The notes below the pieces were generated by a model. It worked only from the letters and a program-made list of their open reading frames with translations, did no database searches and had not been told where the DNA came from. This document shows, piece by piece, positions 36,902 to 48,034 of a stretch of 64,000 bases of DNA. Position 1 is the first letter of the stretch. Each line of letters starts with the position of its first letter. The translations under genes were made by a program, and so were the position numbers. Source of the DNA: Riptortus pedestris. Its lineage: Eukaryota; Arthropoda; Insecta; Hemiptera; Alydidae. The stretch covers positions 83,402,501-83,466,500 of the forward strand of contig CM032233.1 of the NCBI GenBank assembly GCA_019009955.1. The letters run 5' to 3'.

Positions 36902-37389
36902 CATATTTGTCTGTTGCCGCTCCAGCGGTCGCAGTTTGTGTGTTATCGTTACCAAACTCGATATAAAATCGTTTTATGTAAAAAGAAAGATCAAGTTTGT
37001 TAAAAGCTGAAATTTGACCAGTGAGAGGTGGTTTAGAGGGGTAGAGTTTTGAAAATTCGAATTATCTCCGTTATTATACTTCGGATCGAAACATTATATA
37101 AACCAATTTTATTGTAAATTTAATTGTCTATAAATGTTGTTATATACATATTATCTCTAATATGAATGTTAACCGAGATATTTGGATTTTTTAGTTTTTT
37201 AGTTTAAAACCCCACCCACACCTACTCATCTCATATTAACAATTAGCTGTTATAAGATGAACCTCTTTATTCTAAGCTCAAATACCAAATATTGTTTTCA
37301 TGAGACCTTTATAATGGGACGTACATACTAATTCGTTGTTCGACTTCATCAATTAAGATTTTACATTCTTCCGCCGAAAATGCCGAATA
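36711..37389 (+). repeat. Family A element in intron
   Basis: Starts AGTAGATTCAGATATTGG, has a (TA)n core at 36826-36903 and the hairpin CCGCTCCAGCGG. It runs to the 'aattaagattttacattc' region and is cut where another copy begins. Confidence 0.75.
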
Positions 37390-37500
37390 TTAACCGAGAT
37401 ATTTGGATTGAGATTGAACTCATGACGCGATTTTTGAAATTTTTCTTCAAATTTCCATCAAGCCTGCCCAGGAGATGGCGAAAATGAGGTCCGTTCAAAA

Positions 37501-37578
<78 letters not shown>

Positions 37579-38866
37579 GTAACCTCTGTCTGTACATTGA
37601 TTTTTTTCGCGAAATTTCACGATAACTTTTCGTTTCACATGTCATAGACACCATAACTGCATTTTGTTTCTTTGGTGTCTGTTTGTTTGTTTGTTTGTTT
37701 ATTTGTTTGTTTATTTGTTTGTTTGTTTGTTACCTTTTCACGCATAAACGGCTGAACCGAATTTTATGAAATTTGATATGTATATTACTACTAACCCAAC
37801 TTAGACTTTAGGCTATATTAATATCCTCTGAGACGAACAGGAGTGGGGGTTATAAGGGAAGCCAGAAATTAAAAATAGCGATACTTCGATTCCTATTGGT
37901 TTTTCGGCAAATATAAACATAACAAAAGTTGTTTATTTTGTTATTTAGAGTAACTTTTGTTATATACACTTTCGTCGTATACCGAATTATAAACGAGATA
38001 TATACTAAAACCTATAGCGGAAGTGAACAATTTTATTTGGGACAAAAGACCCAACCAAACTAAATAAAACTCGGTATGTGTATTAGCACTAACGCTTTCA
38101 TTATAACAAGCCATGCCAACATTTCTAGGGACGGGCAGGAGTGGGGGTTATATGAAAGGCCTGAAATTAAAAATAACGATATTTCGTTTCCTATTGCTTT
38201 CTCAGCAAATATGCACATAACAAAAGTAGTTCATTTTGTTATTTAGAGTAACTTTTGTTTTATGCACTTTTGCCGTATACGGAAGTATAAATGAGTTATA
38301 CGCTAAAAACTATAGCGGGAGTCCACAATTTTATTTGGCACAAAAGACTCAACCGAACTAAACCAAACTCGGTATGTGAATTAGACCTAACACCTTCCTT
38401 ATAATAAGCCATACTATTTCTAGGGACGGGCAGGAGTGGGGGTTATAAGGGAGGCCTGAAATTAAAAATAGTGGTTTCCTATTGGGGTTTCGGCAAATAT
38501 GCACATAACAAAAGTTGTTTATTTTGTTATTTAGAGAAATTTGCTCAACACTTCTTTTCAATATGAACTACCAGATAGCTCAAATGAAAAAAAAATATTC
38601 AAATGTATGTCAATATTTTCTCATTAATAATTCAAATCTATGCATAATGCACAGGAAACGGGAAATATGACAATATGCAGGACAGTGAAGTCTTACATAA
38701 AAAAATAATTTTATTATTAACAAATCCACAGAAACGACGGGTGTTAACCCTAAACACTGGGACGGGTAAATGTCAAAATATTGTGCAAAGTAAAGCCTTG
38801 CCAAAAATATACCATCACCATTCAGCCTCAAATGAATTCCCGAGCGAAGCCGGGTATCTGAGCTAG

Positions 38867-38931
<65 letters not shown>

Positions 38932-39207
38932 GTGTCTGTTACCGCTCTAGCGGTCGCAATGTTTGGCTTATCGATACCAAACTTGATATATAATCGTTTT
39001 ATACAAAAACGAAAGATCAAGTTTGTTAACTACTGATATCGGACCAGGGGAAGAGGGGTTTAGAGGAGGAGAATTCCGAAAATTCTTAATATCTCCGTTA
39101 TTATGCGTCGGATTGGAAAATTGTATAGAACCATTCTTATTGCAAATATAATGTTGTATAAATATTGTTATGTACATTTTTTCATTATCTTGATTATTAA
39201 TTGAAAA
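37390..39207 (+). repeat. Family A copy split by a Helitron
   Basis: The left piece (37390-37572) stops in (TA)n. The right piece (38867-39207) resumes with (TA)n/(TG)n and the hairpin ACCGCTCTAGCGGT, then the normal body. The two pieces join to a single element with no loss, so the Helitron at 37573-38866 landed in the microsatellite core. Confidence 0.85.
37573..38866 (+). mobile_element. Non-autonomous Helitron (family H) in intron
   Basis: Starts in (TA)n before AAAATTGTAACCTCTGTC and ends CCCGAGCGAAGCCGGG, TATCTGAG, CTAG (38863-38866), then T. The 'gtgggggttata' landmark recurs at about 37844, 38142 and 38438, giving monomer spacing of 296-298 bp. The 5' TC is lost in the (TA)n. Confidence 0.88.
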
Positions 39208-39218
39208 CTATATATATA

Positions 39219-39428
39219 GGGCGAGTTGGGGCGTTGGTCCTAATCTCGCATGGCAGACCTAGAGTGGCGGGTTCGATTCCCGCCCTGGGCAGTGGAAATT
39301 TATTTAATGACGGACTCATTAAATAAGCTCCTTAGGCCCACCCTGGCTAGAAAAGGGCGGTAACCTGTAGATAACCCGTCCCGATTAGCCACTGTAGCAT
39401 AAAGTGGACGTAAAAAAACAAAACAAAA

Positions 39429-39429
<1 letters not shown>
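39219..39429 (+). repeat. tRNA-derived SINE, intact copy
   Basis: The head GGGCGAGTTGGGGCGTTGGT has tRNA-like structure, with box B GGTTCGATTCC at 39270-39280. A body shared with 16450-16665 follows, then an A-rich tail (39411-39428). It is bracketed by an 11-base duplication, CTATATATATA (39208-39218 and 39430-39440), as expected of LINE-mediated insertion. The tRNA-like part is a SINE promoter, not a working tRNA gene. Confidence 0.88.
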
Positions 39430-39440
<11 letters not shown>

Positions 39441-39468
<28 letters not shown>

Positions 39469-39987
39469 CACACACACACACACATATACACGTATGTCTT
39501 TTAACGCTCTTGCAGTCGCAATTTTTGTTTGATCGTATCCAAACCCCATATTTGAATGTTTTATGTATAACTGATGATCACGATCACGTTCACATCGAAC
39601 AGGGGGGGGGGGGTTAGAGGGGGAATTTTGAAAATTCGAAATATCTCCGTTATTATGAGTCGGATCGTAAAATTGTATAGAACCAATCGCATTGAAAATA
39701 TAATGATCTATTCATGTTTTTATGTACGTTTTTTTCATTATCGTGATTATTAACATATTTTTGCCTTTTTTAGTTTTCGGCCCTCAGTAAACCACCACTC
39801 CTATTCATGTCTTATTAACAATATTCTATTATGTTATGAAACTCTTTATTTGAAGCTTAAATACCAAATATTGTTCTCATTGAACTTCTAAGTTTTGAGA
39901 TAAATGCAAATACGTGACGTGGGGAAATTTGCTTATTCTTAGTTATCTTCTTAGTTAGCTGGTTAACGCAGCTCCTGCGTGAAGGAC
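39441..39987 (+). repeat. Family A element, 5' end lost
   Basis: Begins in (TA)n/(CA)n, carries a G-run at 39602-39613 and the wording 'gttttcggccctcagtaaac'. It ends AACGCAGCTCCTGCGTGAAGG. The last 40 bp contain a small local duplication of 'ttcttagtta'. Confidence 0.75.
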
Positions 39988-40110
39988 AATTTATTTAGTG
40001 AGTTCGTCACTGAATAAATTTCTATTGCCCACATGGGAATCGAACCAATGACTCTAGGTTTGATATGATGTTATTAAGACCAACGCCTTACATTACATGG
40101 CTACCCCTAT
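39988..40110 (-). repeat. tRNA-derived SINE, truncated copy
   Basis: The minus strand carries the head with box B GGTTCGATTCC (40047-40037) and the first part of the body ('tttagtgagttcgtcactga' on the plus strand). The 3' part of the body and the tail are missing. Same family as 39219-39429, opposite strand. Confidence 0.8.
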
Positions 40111-40184
40111 TAAATTAGATATACGAAATGTTTTACAGAATTTGATTTAAAGTTAAAGTTTTGAAAGTCACATACGATATCTCT

Positions 40185-40276
40185 GTTCTATTGAGGACGT
40201 TCACATGACGCCACTCTCGAAAAAGTTCCTCAAATGTCATTCGATACTACCTAGTAGAAGACGAAAATGAGGTCCG

Positions 40277-40343
<67 letters not shown>

Positions 40344-41037
40344 CTTTTAACGCTCTATCGGTTGCAATTATTGTTTGATCGTTACCAAACTAGATATTTA
40401 TTCGTTTTATGTAAAAAGAAAGATCGCTTATAGCTGAAATCAAACCAGTGGGAGGGGGATTTCGAAAATTCGAAATATATCCGTTACTTAACAAATCGGA
40501 TCGAAAAATTATACAGAACCAATCTTATTACAAATTAAATGTGATTAAATAAGGTTTGCATTTTTCAGTTTTCAGCCTTCAGTAAACCCACTTCTACTAA
40601 TGTTACTTAAACAATGCTCTATTATATTATAAACCACATTATTCGAAGCTTAAATACCAAATATTGTTTTCAAGAGACCTTTATTACACAGGATACATGA
40701 AATATGTTTTGGTGACCCACCCCTTGTCTTAAGTTCTTGGACTACTCAAAAATTTGATTGATTGAGATTAAAATTATTCTAATTCGCGATACATTACTGT
40801 AATAGATAAAGTATATCGTTTTGAATAAAATTAATATGTTATATTCTGATATATTTCAGTGATTGTTTTTCTTTCGGTTGAGCTATTGGCAGACTTGTTT
40901 TTCTTTTTACATTCAGACGGTTCCAATCCGAAGGTTTTTAAAATTGACTGAAAGATTTCTTTTTACCGTTGTATTTATTCCCTTAAACTTCACGATGGGA
41001 ATCTGCTTAGTTTACGCATCACCTGCATGACGGACTA
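40185..41037 (+). repeat. Family A element, long form, next to exon 2
   Basis: The left end is lost. The (TA)n is at 40279-40339, with the long-form block near 40570-40980 and the end TTACGCATCACCTGCATGACGG. It ends 118 bp before the splice acceptor of the collagen exon, so it lies close to branch-point territory. Confidence 0.8.
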
Positions 41038-41155
41038 TAGCCATGCAGCCTCTAACTCTAAAATTAATCTCTGTCGATCACATATCACATCGGAATACGA
41101 TCCTGAAACAAAGTGATACTAATGTGTAATGTGTCTATGCTTCAATGTGTTTCAG

Positions 41156-41469
41156 GAATGGTGGGACCAATGGGTCCACCGGGATATCCAGGACATCCAG
41201 GAGAAAAAGGTGAACCGGGACGTCCAGGAATACCAGGAGAAAGAGGCGAACCAGGTTTTCCTGGACGTCCCGGGCGTGATGGAATGCCAGGACAAAAAGG
41301 TGACCTAGGACTAGAAGGTTTGCCGGGATATCCAGGACCTCCTGGAATGCCAGGACAAAAAGGTGACCAAGGACCAAAAGGTTTGCCGGGATATCCAGGG
41401 CCTCCTGGAATATCAGGACAAAAAGGAGAAAAAGGTGATATTGGACCACCAGGAATTCCAGGAAGATAA
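41156..41469 (+). CDS. Transmembrane collagen-like protein, exon 2
   Basis: The acceptor TTTCAG|GA leaves two bases (GA) that complete the Gly codon begun in exon 1, so the phases match exactly and the joined protein is 158 residues. From that glycine there are 34 consecutive Gly-X-Y triplets and a final Gly-Arg before TAA (41467-41469). Prolines are frequent at X and Y (GPP, GYP, GIP), giving a stable triple helix. GEK, GER, GRD and GQK add charge; there is no Cys and no integrin GFOGER-type site. A 63-bp unit (41290-41352) is repeated at 41353-41415. There is no C-terminal trimerisation domain, which is unusual. Antisense open frames over this exon are shadows of the repeat. Confidence 0.88.
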
Positions 41470-41534
41470 ATGCCCAATAGGGCATAATATATGAATAACG
41501 AATAATTTAATTCGTGCAATTAAAATTTCTCTGA

Positions 41535-41540
41535 AATAAA
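41535..41540 (+). terminator. Polyadenylation signal of the collagen-like gene
   Basis: AATAAA 66 bases after the stop codon. Cleavage would be expected about 15-30 bases further on. Confidence 0.6.
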
Positions 41541-41943
41541 AATGTTCAAAACTATTGTAATATCATTTAAGTTTCATTTAATGTCGTCCCATAAAATAGT
41601 CATAGAAGAATTATCTAATAGACATGTGAAAAAATAATACCAATACTTTTCCAAAAGTTTGATATAATTGATGATGGCCCAATTAATATTATTAGGCAAT
41701 TTGAAAAAAAACAAATCAAAATTAAGAAACTATTGTAGGATAATTGTCTATTAGAGGTAAGTATGAAATAAGAATTGTACGAGTGGTAACAAACTAGTTT
41801 CCAAGATATGTATCCTCAAAGATGTATGACTAGATTGGATTATATATGCTTATGAACGACGAGCTGAATGTAAAATTCATTTGGTTCATTACTTCTCATT
41901 ATAATTCATACTGTACAATTGGGCTATGCTGGTGGTAAAATAA
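41541..41943. other. Low-copy spacer
   Basis: No gene or main-family repeat is recognised downstream of the collagen gene. Confidence 0.4.
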
Positions 41944-41944
41944 A

Positions 41945-42480
41945 AGTCCGATTTCCCACGTACAGTTTTACAATAGACAAATCTACATACTGGTAACACT
42001 TAACGCCACCGTGAATATTAAGTCAATAAATACAAACGGCAAGGAGAAATCTTTCAGTCAATTTTAATAACATTCAAACGGAAAGGATCTGAATTGTAAA
42101 CAAACAGGTTTGCCAACCACGCAGAGCTGAGCAGGTAGATAGAAATATTATTCACATGAATGAAAAGCAATTACTGAAATGTGTTTCAATATAACATATT
42201 GTAACGTTTTATTACAAAACTAGTAATAAACGTTGTTTATTAGAGTTCTTTTGGATTGCAAAATTAAATACACACAAGCTTCACGGTTTTTATCTCTGTA
42301 CAATTTATTTAACTACACACATCGTTAACTGGTACTTAACAATATTAATTTTATTGAAAACTATTTACTATATCTAGTACTGTAACTTATAATGCACCAG
42401 AATAATTTTCATCTCAACGACTCAAATTTGGGGGGGGGGCGGGCTTCAACAAAACGTATTTACATATTCTTTTAGTGCTT
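41945..42480 (-). repeat. Family A long-form fragment with LTR-like insert
   Basis: Begins GTCCGATTTCCCACG, continues through the long-form block ('ggtttgccaaccac') and ends near 'caaaacgtatttacatattc'. It is interrupted at 42200-42341 by a 142-bp insert. Confidence 0.7.
42200..42341. mobile_element. Possible small solo LTR
   Basis: A 142-bp insert begins TGTAACG and ends TTAACA (TG...CA) and is flanked by ATAT on both sides (42196-42199 and 42342-42345). Without it the flanks join to the family A wording 'ataacatattaattttattg'. TG...CA ends plus a 4-base duplication suggest integrase-mediated insertion of an LTR. The length is short for an LTR, so a TRIM-type element is possible. Confidence 0.5.
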
Positions 42481-42486
42481 TAAAAC

Positions 42487-42774
42487 GTCCGACAAGCAGG
42501 AGCTGCGTAAACTAAGCCGATTTCCCACGTGGTTTAATATATATAAATTTACAAAACGGTAACACAACACCATCGCGAGTATAAACAAATGATAATGAGA
42601 AATGATTCAGTTAATTTTAATAACCTTCCAACGTAGTATAAGTGGCTGAATTGTAAACAAACAGGTCAACCAACCCCAGCTGAATTGATAGATAAAAATA
42701 CTCTAGACCGGAAAGAATAACAATAAATGAAACACATCTGAAAATAGCATATTAGTTTTATAGAAAACTATTTA

Positions 42775-42778
<4 letters not shown>
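42487..42778 (-). repeat. Family A end fragment
   Basis: Begins TCCGACAAGCAGGAGCTGCG with the end hairpin, TAAGCCGATTTCCCACGTGG follows, and it stops at a (CT)n array. Confidence 0.75.

Positions 42779-42846
<68 letters not shown>
42779..42846. repeat. (CT)n(TA)n microsatellite
   Basis: CT repeats to about 42805, then TA repeats to 42846. It lies between a family A fragment and a Tc1-like element. Confidence 0.95.
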
Positions 42847-42849
<3 letters not shown>

Positions 42850-42851
<2 letters not shown>

Positions 42852-43411
42852 TCAACCGCAAAAAAAAACCGGACACTTCATTTTTGTCGTATTAAAAGCT
42901 AATTTTCAGCAATTTCCTTTATATGGGTATTCTAGTTATTACAGAGAATTTAGAGTCTAAGTCCATTGAACTAATCCCTTCAGGATTAGTAAACAATTAG
43001 GTAAAACTCAGATTAAATTTATTTGTCGTGAAATTGATCTATTCTAAACTGTAAGTAGTTTTTCGCATATTTAAACATCTTTAATTATTAACCAAGCATT
43101 TTCTTTAATTAATGTTTATTTTTTATATCGGTCCAGAATAATGGGTCTTTCAAACTTAGATGGAAGGCCGGAGCTTACGTTACATTGCCGAAACGTTTGG
43201 GGTAGCGAGGTTAATTTATCTTTTTCTTTTTTTTTATTTTGTATTTTTTTGTAAATAATCAATAAAAATTATTCACTTTTGGCAGATTTTGTTTAAATAA
43301 CCTATAGATTAACCAATTATTTTAATTAAAAAGGTTAATATACATATATATTAAGTATTTAACAAAATTATAAGACTAAATCTAAGTGTCCAGTTTTTAT
43401 TGCGGTTGAGT
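42850..43411 (+). mobile_element. Tc1-like element with transposase remnant
   Basis: Inverted ends CTCAACCGCAAAAAAAACCG (from 42851) and the complement of AAGTGTCCAGTTTTTATTGC ending at 43411 match over about 27 bp. It is next to a (TA)n. Inside, MGLSNL (from 43141) and, one base out of frame, MEGRSLRYIAETFGVARL (from 43160) recreate the N-terminal helix-turn-helix of Tc1-family transposases. The rest of the gene is missing. The exact target duplication is obscured by the TA array. Confidence 0.75.
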
Positions 43412-43699
43412 TTATATTAAAACAGTTTGCTGAAGAAATGTATGACTTCCTGAATTATTTAAAACTGAAATACAGTTAAATTAATTATTCAGCATTGAAT
43501 CCAAAATTTGTTTTGTTCTTCTTTCCTTTTTTTTTGTTGTAAATAATTTTATTGTACAAATATTTTATGTTATTATAGTAAAAAAAAAAATGTTATGTAT
43601 CAAGCACACGTTATGTACTAATTATTGTTCGGGACGTGTGGCTAATAAATTCCCTTCCTGTAAGGTTACTTCAGGAAGGAAATAAATAAAATATATGTA

Positions 43700-43743
<44 letters not shown>

Positions 43744-44169
43744 CTTAAACAGCTGATCCAGACCGACGATGTAATGTAGGAGTTCGTGTAGTTAGCGAAA
43801 TAAGTTCTGAATGCCAAGAAGAACTTGTAAATAGAATTTTTTAAATTGTGTATATATATTGAATTCAATTACGAATACATATGTTAGATGTTAATATACA
43901 AGTAAGATAGGGTATGTATAGGTTATATGTATAATATATAGTTACGATAGTTTAGTTAGGATATTAGGCAATTATTAGGGTCTGATTGAACAGAAGGAGT
44001 GAGGCTCTAATTGCAGGCGCCCATTTGAAAATCTCGGCCAGCGATGCAAATATGCAGCAAATGGCTACGAGGAGGTCTAAGGTGTTCACAAGGACTCACT
44101 ATGTGAGTGTTTCTGGGTCTACCTGTAAGATCAAATTAAAAAGTTAAAGATTATAAATTAGATGAGCCG
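43412..44169. other. Low-copy spacer
   Basis: AT-rich to 43980, with (TA)n at 43697-43740, then a GC-richer stretch (43990-44130) containing 'ggctacgaggaggtctaagg'. No gene can be supported. Confidence 0.4.
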
Positions 44170-44192
44170 CTGGTATGGGGCTGCCCTATATA

Positions 44193-44232
<40 letters not shown>

Positions 44233-46245
44233 TAACCTCTGTCTGTACATTGATTTTTTTCTCGAAATTTCACGATACTTTTTCGTTTCACATGTCATAA
44301 ACACCATAACTGCATTTTGTTTCTTTCGTGAATGTGTGTTTATTTTTTTGTTTGTTACATTTTCACGCATAAACTGCTAAATCAAATTATATGAAACTTG
44401 GTATGTATATTACTACTAACGCAACTTAGACATTATTCTACATTAATATTTCCTGAGACGAACAGGAGTGGGGTTATAAGGAAGGTCTGAAATTAAAAAT
44501 AGAGGTATTTCGTTTCCTGTTGGGTTTTTCGGCAAATATGCACATATCAAAAGTTGTTTATTTTGTTATTTAGTGTGACTTTTGTTATATACACGTTTTT
44601 CGTATACCGAATTATAAACGAGATATACGCTAAAACCTATAGCGGAAGTGAACAATTTTATTTGGCACAAAAGACTCAACCGAACTAAATAAAACTCGGA
44701 ATGTGTATTAGTACTAACATTTTCATTATAAAAAGCCATACCAACATTTCTAGGGACGGGCAGGAGTAGGGGTTTTAAGGAAGGACTGAAATTAAAAATG
44801 CCGGTAATTCCTTTCCAATTGGTTTTTCGGCAAATATGCACTTAACAAAAGTTGGTTATTTGGAATAACTTTTGTTATATTCACTTTTGTAGTATAACAA
44901 AGGTTAAAGGAGATATTCATTTAAAACTAAAATGGGAGCCAACTATTTTGTAGGGCATTAACGATTGGACCAAACTTAACAAAAGTCGGTATGTGAATTA
45001 TCCATGATTATTTATTTATTCATAGAATAATCACATTTCGCAACTAGGGTGATTTAGCGACAAATCAGTTTTTTAACATTCTTCCATGATTATAAGCTAT
45101 ATTAAAATTTTAAGGTCCAAACGGGAGAGGGGGTTATGGCGGAGGCCTGAAATGAAAAATTTTCATATTCCGTTACCCAATCGTTTTTCAACAAATGCAA
45201 GTTACAAAAGTGGTTCATTGTTTTATTTAAAGTAACTTTTGTTATATATACTTTTTTCGTATACCGAATTATAAACGAGATATGCGTTAAAATCTATAGT
45301 GGAAATCAACAATTTTATTGTGTGCAATAGACCACCTAATTAAACAAAACTTGGAATGTTAATTAGCATCCACTCCTCCATGAAAATTAGCTATGTTAGT
45401 ATTTCTACGGACGAAAGGGGGGAGGTGTTATCCTGGAAGCCTGTTATTTCATGCACATTACAGAAGGGTTTTAGTTTGCTATTTAAAATAACTTTTATTA
45501 TACACACTTTTGTCGTTCAACTGAATATAAATGAGATATACGCTAAAACTGTAGCCAATTGTATTAGTACAAATTAATGTCTATTTTATATAGGCGTAAT
45601 AACGTTATGTTTTTAGACTTATATGGTAGTTCTATGTATAATTCGGATTAGTGAGGTTATAAATCTCTGCAGCCCCCCCCCACCTCCTTTAATATTTACT
45701 TTCCCTAGGAAATAACGTTATTTATTTCCAATGGAAATGAAAACTGTATGAACATTTTCATTATTCAATTTTTATTACGTAAATTTAAACAAAGTCATGC
45801 TGAATTTCCGCAAGGAGTGATAGCGGAAGTTGTGGGGAATCAAACTCTTTAGTTCTGGAATATAGTAGCTTATTCCCTCCTATATTTTGACGTCTACTTA
45901 CAACCGACTATTTCTGAAGTATGTGTACCCGGAGTAGGTTTAACAGAAAATATGTGCATTATAGGTACTATTTAATTATAATAATTAAATAAGCCATCCG
46001 TGATTATGATTTGAATTATTCACGGTGTGTCAATCAGGAGAGAGGGATTGATTGGGAACGCATTTTCATTTATTCCTTTTAATTCAAATTTCTATTCTAT
46101 AACTCCCCTAAAGTTACCTGGCCCTTATGGAAAAATAATAGGCCCAAACAGGAAGTATAATAGTACATATTGAAGCCTTGCTGCAAAAACATCCTCAATA
46201 TTCAGTCTCTAATGATTTCCCGAGCGAAGCCGGGTACCTTAGCTA

Positions 46246-46246
<1 letters not shown>
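44170..46246 (+). mobile_element. Long Helitron (family H), extra monomers
   Basis: Starts in (TA)n (44196-44227) before TTTGTAACCTCTGTCTGTAC and ends CCCGAGCGAAGCCGGG, TACCTTAG, CTAG (46243-46246), then T. Monomer landmarks occur near 44468, 44767, 45130 and 45420, so it carries about five monomers against three in the shorter copies. The third spacing is enlarged by the insert at 45011-45080. The 3' domain (45560-46200) is the variant shared with 5663-5983 and 53540-53830. Confidence 0.8.
45011..45080 (-). mobile_element. Tiny 5'-truncated retroposon insert
   Basis: About 70 bp interrupting a Helitron monomer. CCATGATTAT occurs on both sides (45004-45013 and 45086-45095). The T-rich 'tttatttattcat' on the left is the tail of a minus-strand insertion. 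The body ('cgcaactagggtgatttagc') is the same as at 31430-31490. Confidence 0.6.
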
Positions 46247-46294
<48 letters not shown>

Positions 46295-46860
46295 TAGAGA
46301 GAGTGAGAGAGCGTGTGTAAAACAATGTACTCCCAAAAGTAACCCCCTCCCCACCTAACCACCCCTTAAACCGTTTCCCTATTTAAAAAAAATGACGGAG
46401 ACGTGTTCTCTAAGAATTTTAATTCACATTCATTTAGACTGGCCTATTGATAGTTATATAATCTGACTTCTGAAAAAGGAGATTTTCAAAAGCGACTAGC
46501 TTGAACTCACAAGATGTGAAAAATTTAGCATTTTCCTTATTGACCCTGACCCTCTAATCATACATAAGAGATTATTTCAAACATCATTTTTTCCTCAATA
46601 GAACATGAACCTATAGTCAAGGAAAAAGCCGCTTATTAATGTAAAAATAACTATAAATATCTTATAATAAGATAGTGGAAAAAACAATTAAAATGTTATC
46701 AAGAAATGATAAATATTATTTTTTAAATAAATGTATGAATAAAATAGATATTAATACTCAAAAGATTTCAGTTGTGTTTGTTTGCATTATTCTGGTCTGC
46801 ACCCTCCCATTGAATTTGCTTATCATTAAGGACCACATTGATGTGAGGGCAGATACGTAA
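46247..46860. other. Low-copy spacer
   Basis: (TA)n, (CA)n and (GA)n at 46247-46310, then AT-rich DNA. The frame 46675-46860 has a hydrophobic stretch (SVVFVCIILVCTLPLNLLII), but there is no homologue I recognise and no promoter or splice support. Confidence 0.35.
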
Positions 46861-47854
46861 AACATTTTACTGAAGGCTAAAAACTAGGAAATACGAATAA
46901 CTCCATTACTCTTTGACTTGGGAAAAAATGCATAGTGCAACAATTGTAGAGCACCAATAGTGTAACGAGACTAGATCTATAACATTTTACTATCCGACTC
47001 ATAATAATGGAATATTATGCATTTTGGACCCCCCCCCCGCGATATTCCAGGTCAGATTTCTGCCACTAACAAATATGATCTTCAGTGTTGACAGTAAAGG
47101 CTAAATATCGAATATGGTAGAGATCAAATAAACATTTTCGACTTAGGATATAAATTCCCTTACTTACGATGTCATTGCACAACGAATTTGCATCTATCTC
47201 GCATATTAAAGGTATCTTGTAAACACTATTTGGTATATTTGCTTTGAATAAAGTGGTTCAAAATATATATCAGCTTATTGTGAATATGACAAGAGTAGGA
47301 ATAGGGGTTTACCTAAGTATGGAAACTAAAAAAAGTCCAAATATCTCGGTTCGTGTTCATGATATTGAAAAAAATCCGTCACGCAGGGGCTGCGTAAACT
47401 AAGCAGATTTCCCACGTGAAGTTTTACAATAGAGAAACCTGCCTAATAACAGCTGTAGTAGTAAGAAACTTCTAACCTATTCACGAGGGACGAATAGTAA
47501 CGAAAACGGCCGCCAGAGCTCACGGCGGAAAGTCCGAACATAGCCACAGCTGCCGAGCACATGCAGAATACAAATGCAAATATCTCAGTTAATACTCAAG
47601 ATATAGAATAAATGTATAGAACAGTACTTACAGTAAATTTACTGTGCAATACGATTGATTCTATAATATTTTTCGATCCGACGTATAGTAACGGAGATAT
47701 TTCGAATTTTCAAAAATCCTCCCCTCTAAACCCCCCCTCCCACTGGTTCGATTTCAACCGTTAACGAACTTGATCTTTCTCTTTACATAAAACGACTAAA
47801 TATCGAGTTTGGAAACGATCAAACAAAAATTGCGACCGCTAGAGCGGTAACAGA

Positions 47855-47906
<52 letters not shown>

Positions 47907-48034
47907 TTTTGAACGGACCTCATTTTCGTCATCTACTAGGTAGGATCGATGGACATTTGAAGAAATATTTCGAAAATTCCGTCATGAGTAACACCTCAAT
48001 AGTTGATTTCCCTTAAGGGAGATCTGCTAATATG

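Larger units (their letters stand above)
36545..41155 (+). other. Intron of the collagen-like gene
   Basis: GT at 36545-36546 and AG at 41154-41155, preceded by a T-rich 'tgcttcaatgtgtttcag'. About 4.6 kb, almost all transposons: three to four family A copies, a Helitron inside one of them, and two SINEs, all separately listed. I found no additional Gly-X-Y exon inside it, on inspection of both strands. Confidence 0.7.

Noticed and set aside
39219..39292. A tRNA gene
   Set aside because: The box B and tRNA-like fold belong to a SINE: a body, an A-rich tail and target duplications follow, and two other copies share the body.
41135..41519. Proline-rich antisense open frames over the collagen exon
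   Set aside because: Gly-X-Y repeats give open reverse frames automatically. Only the plus strand has a fitting splice acceptor, phase and poly(A) signal.
46675..46860. Small membrane protein gene
   Set aside because: One hydrophobic stretch in AT-rich DNA, with no promoter, splice or homology support; a chance frame is as likely.
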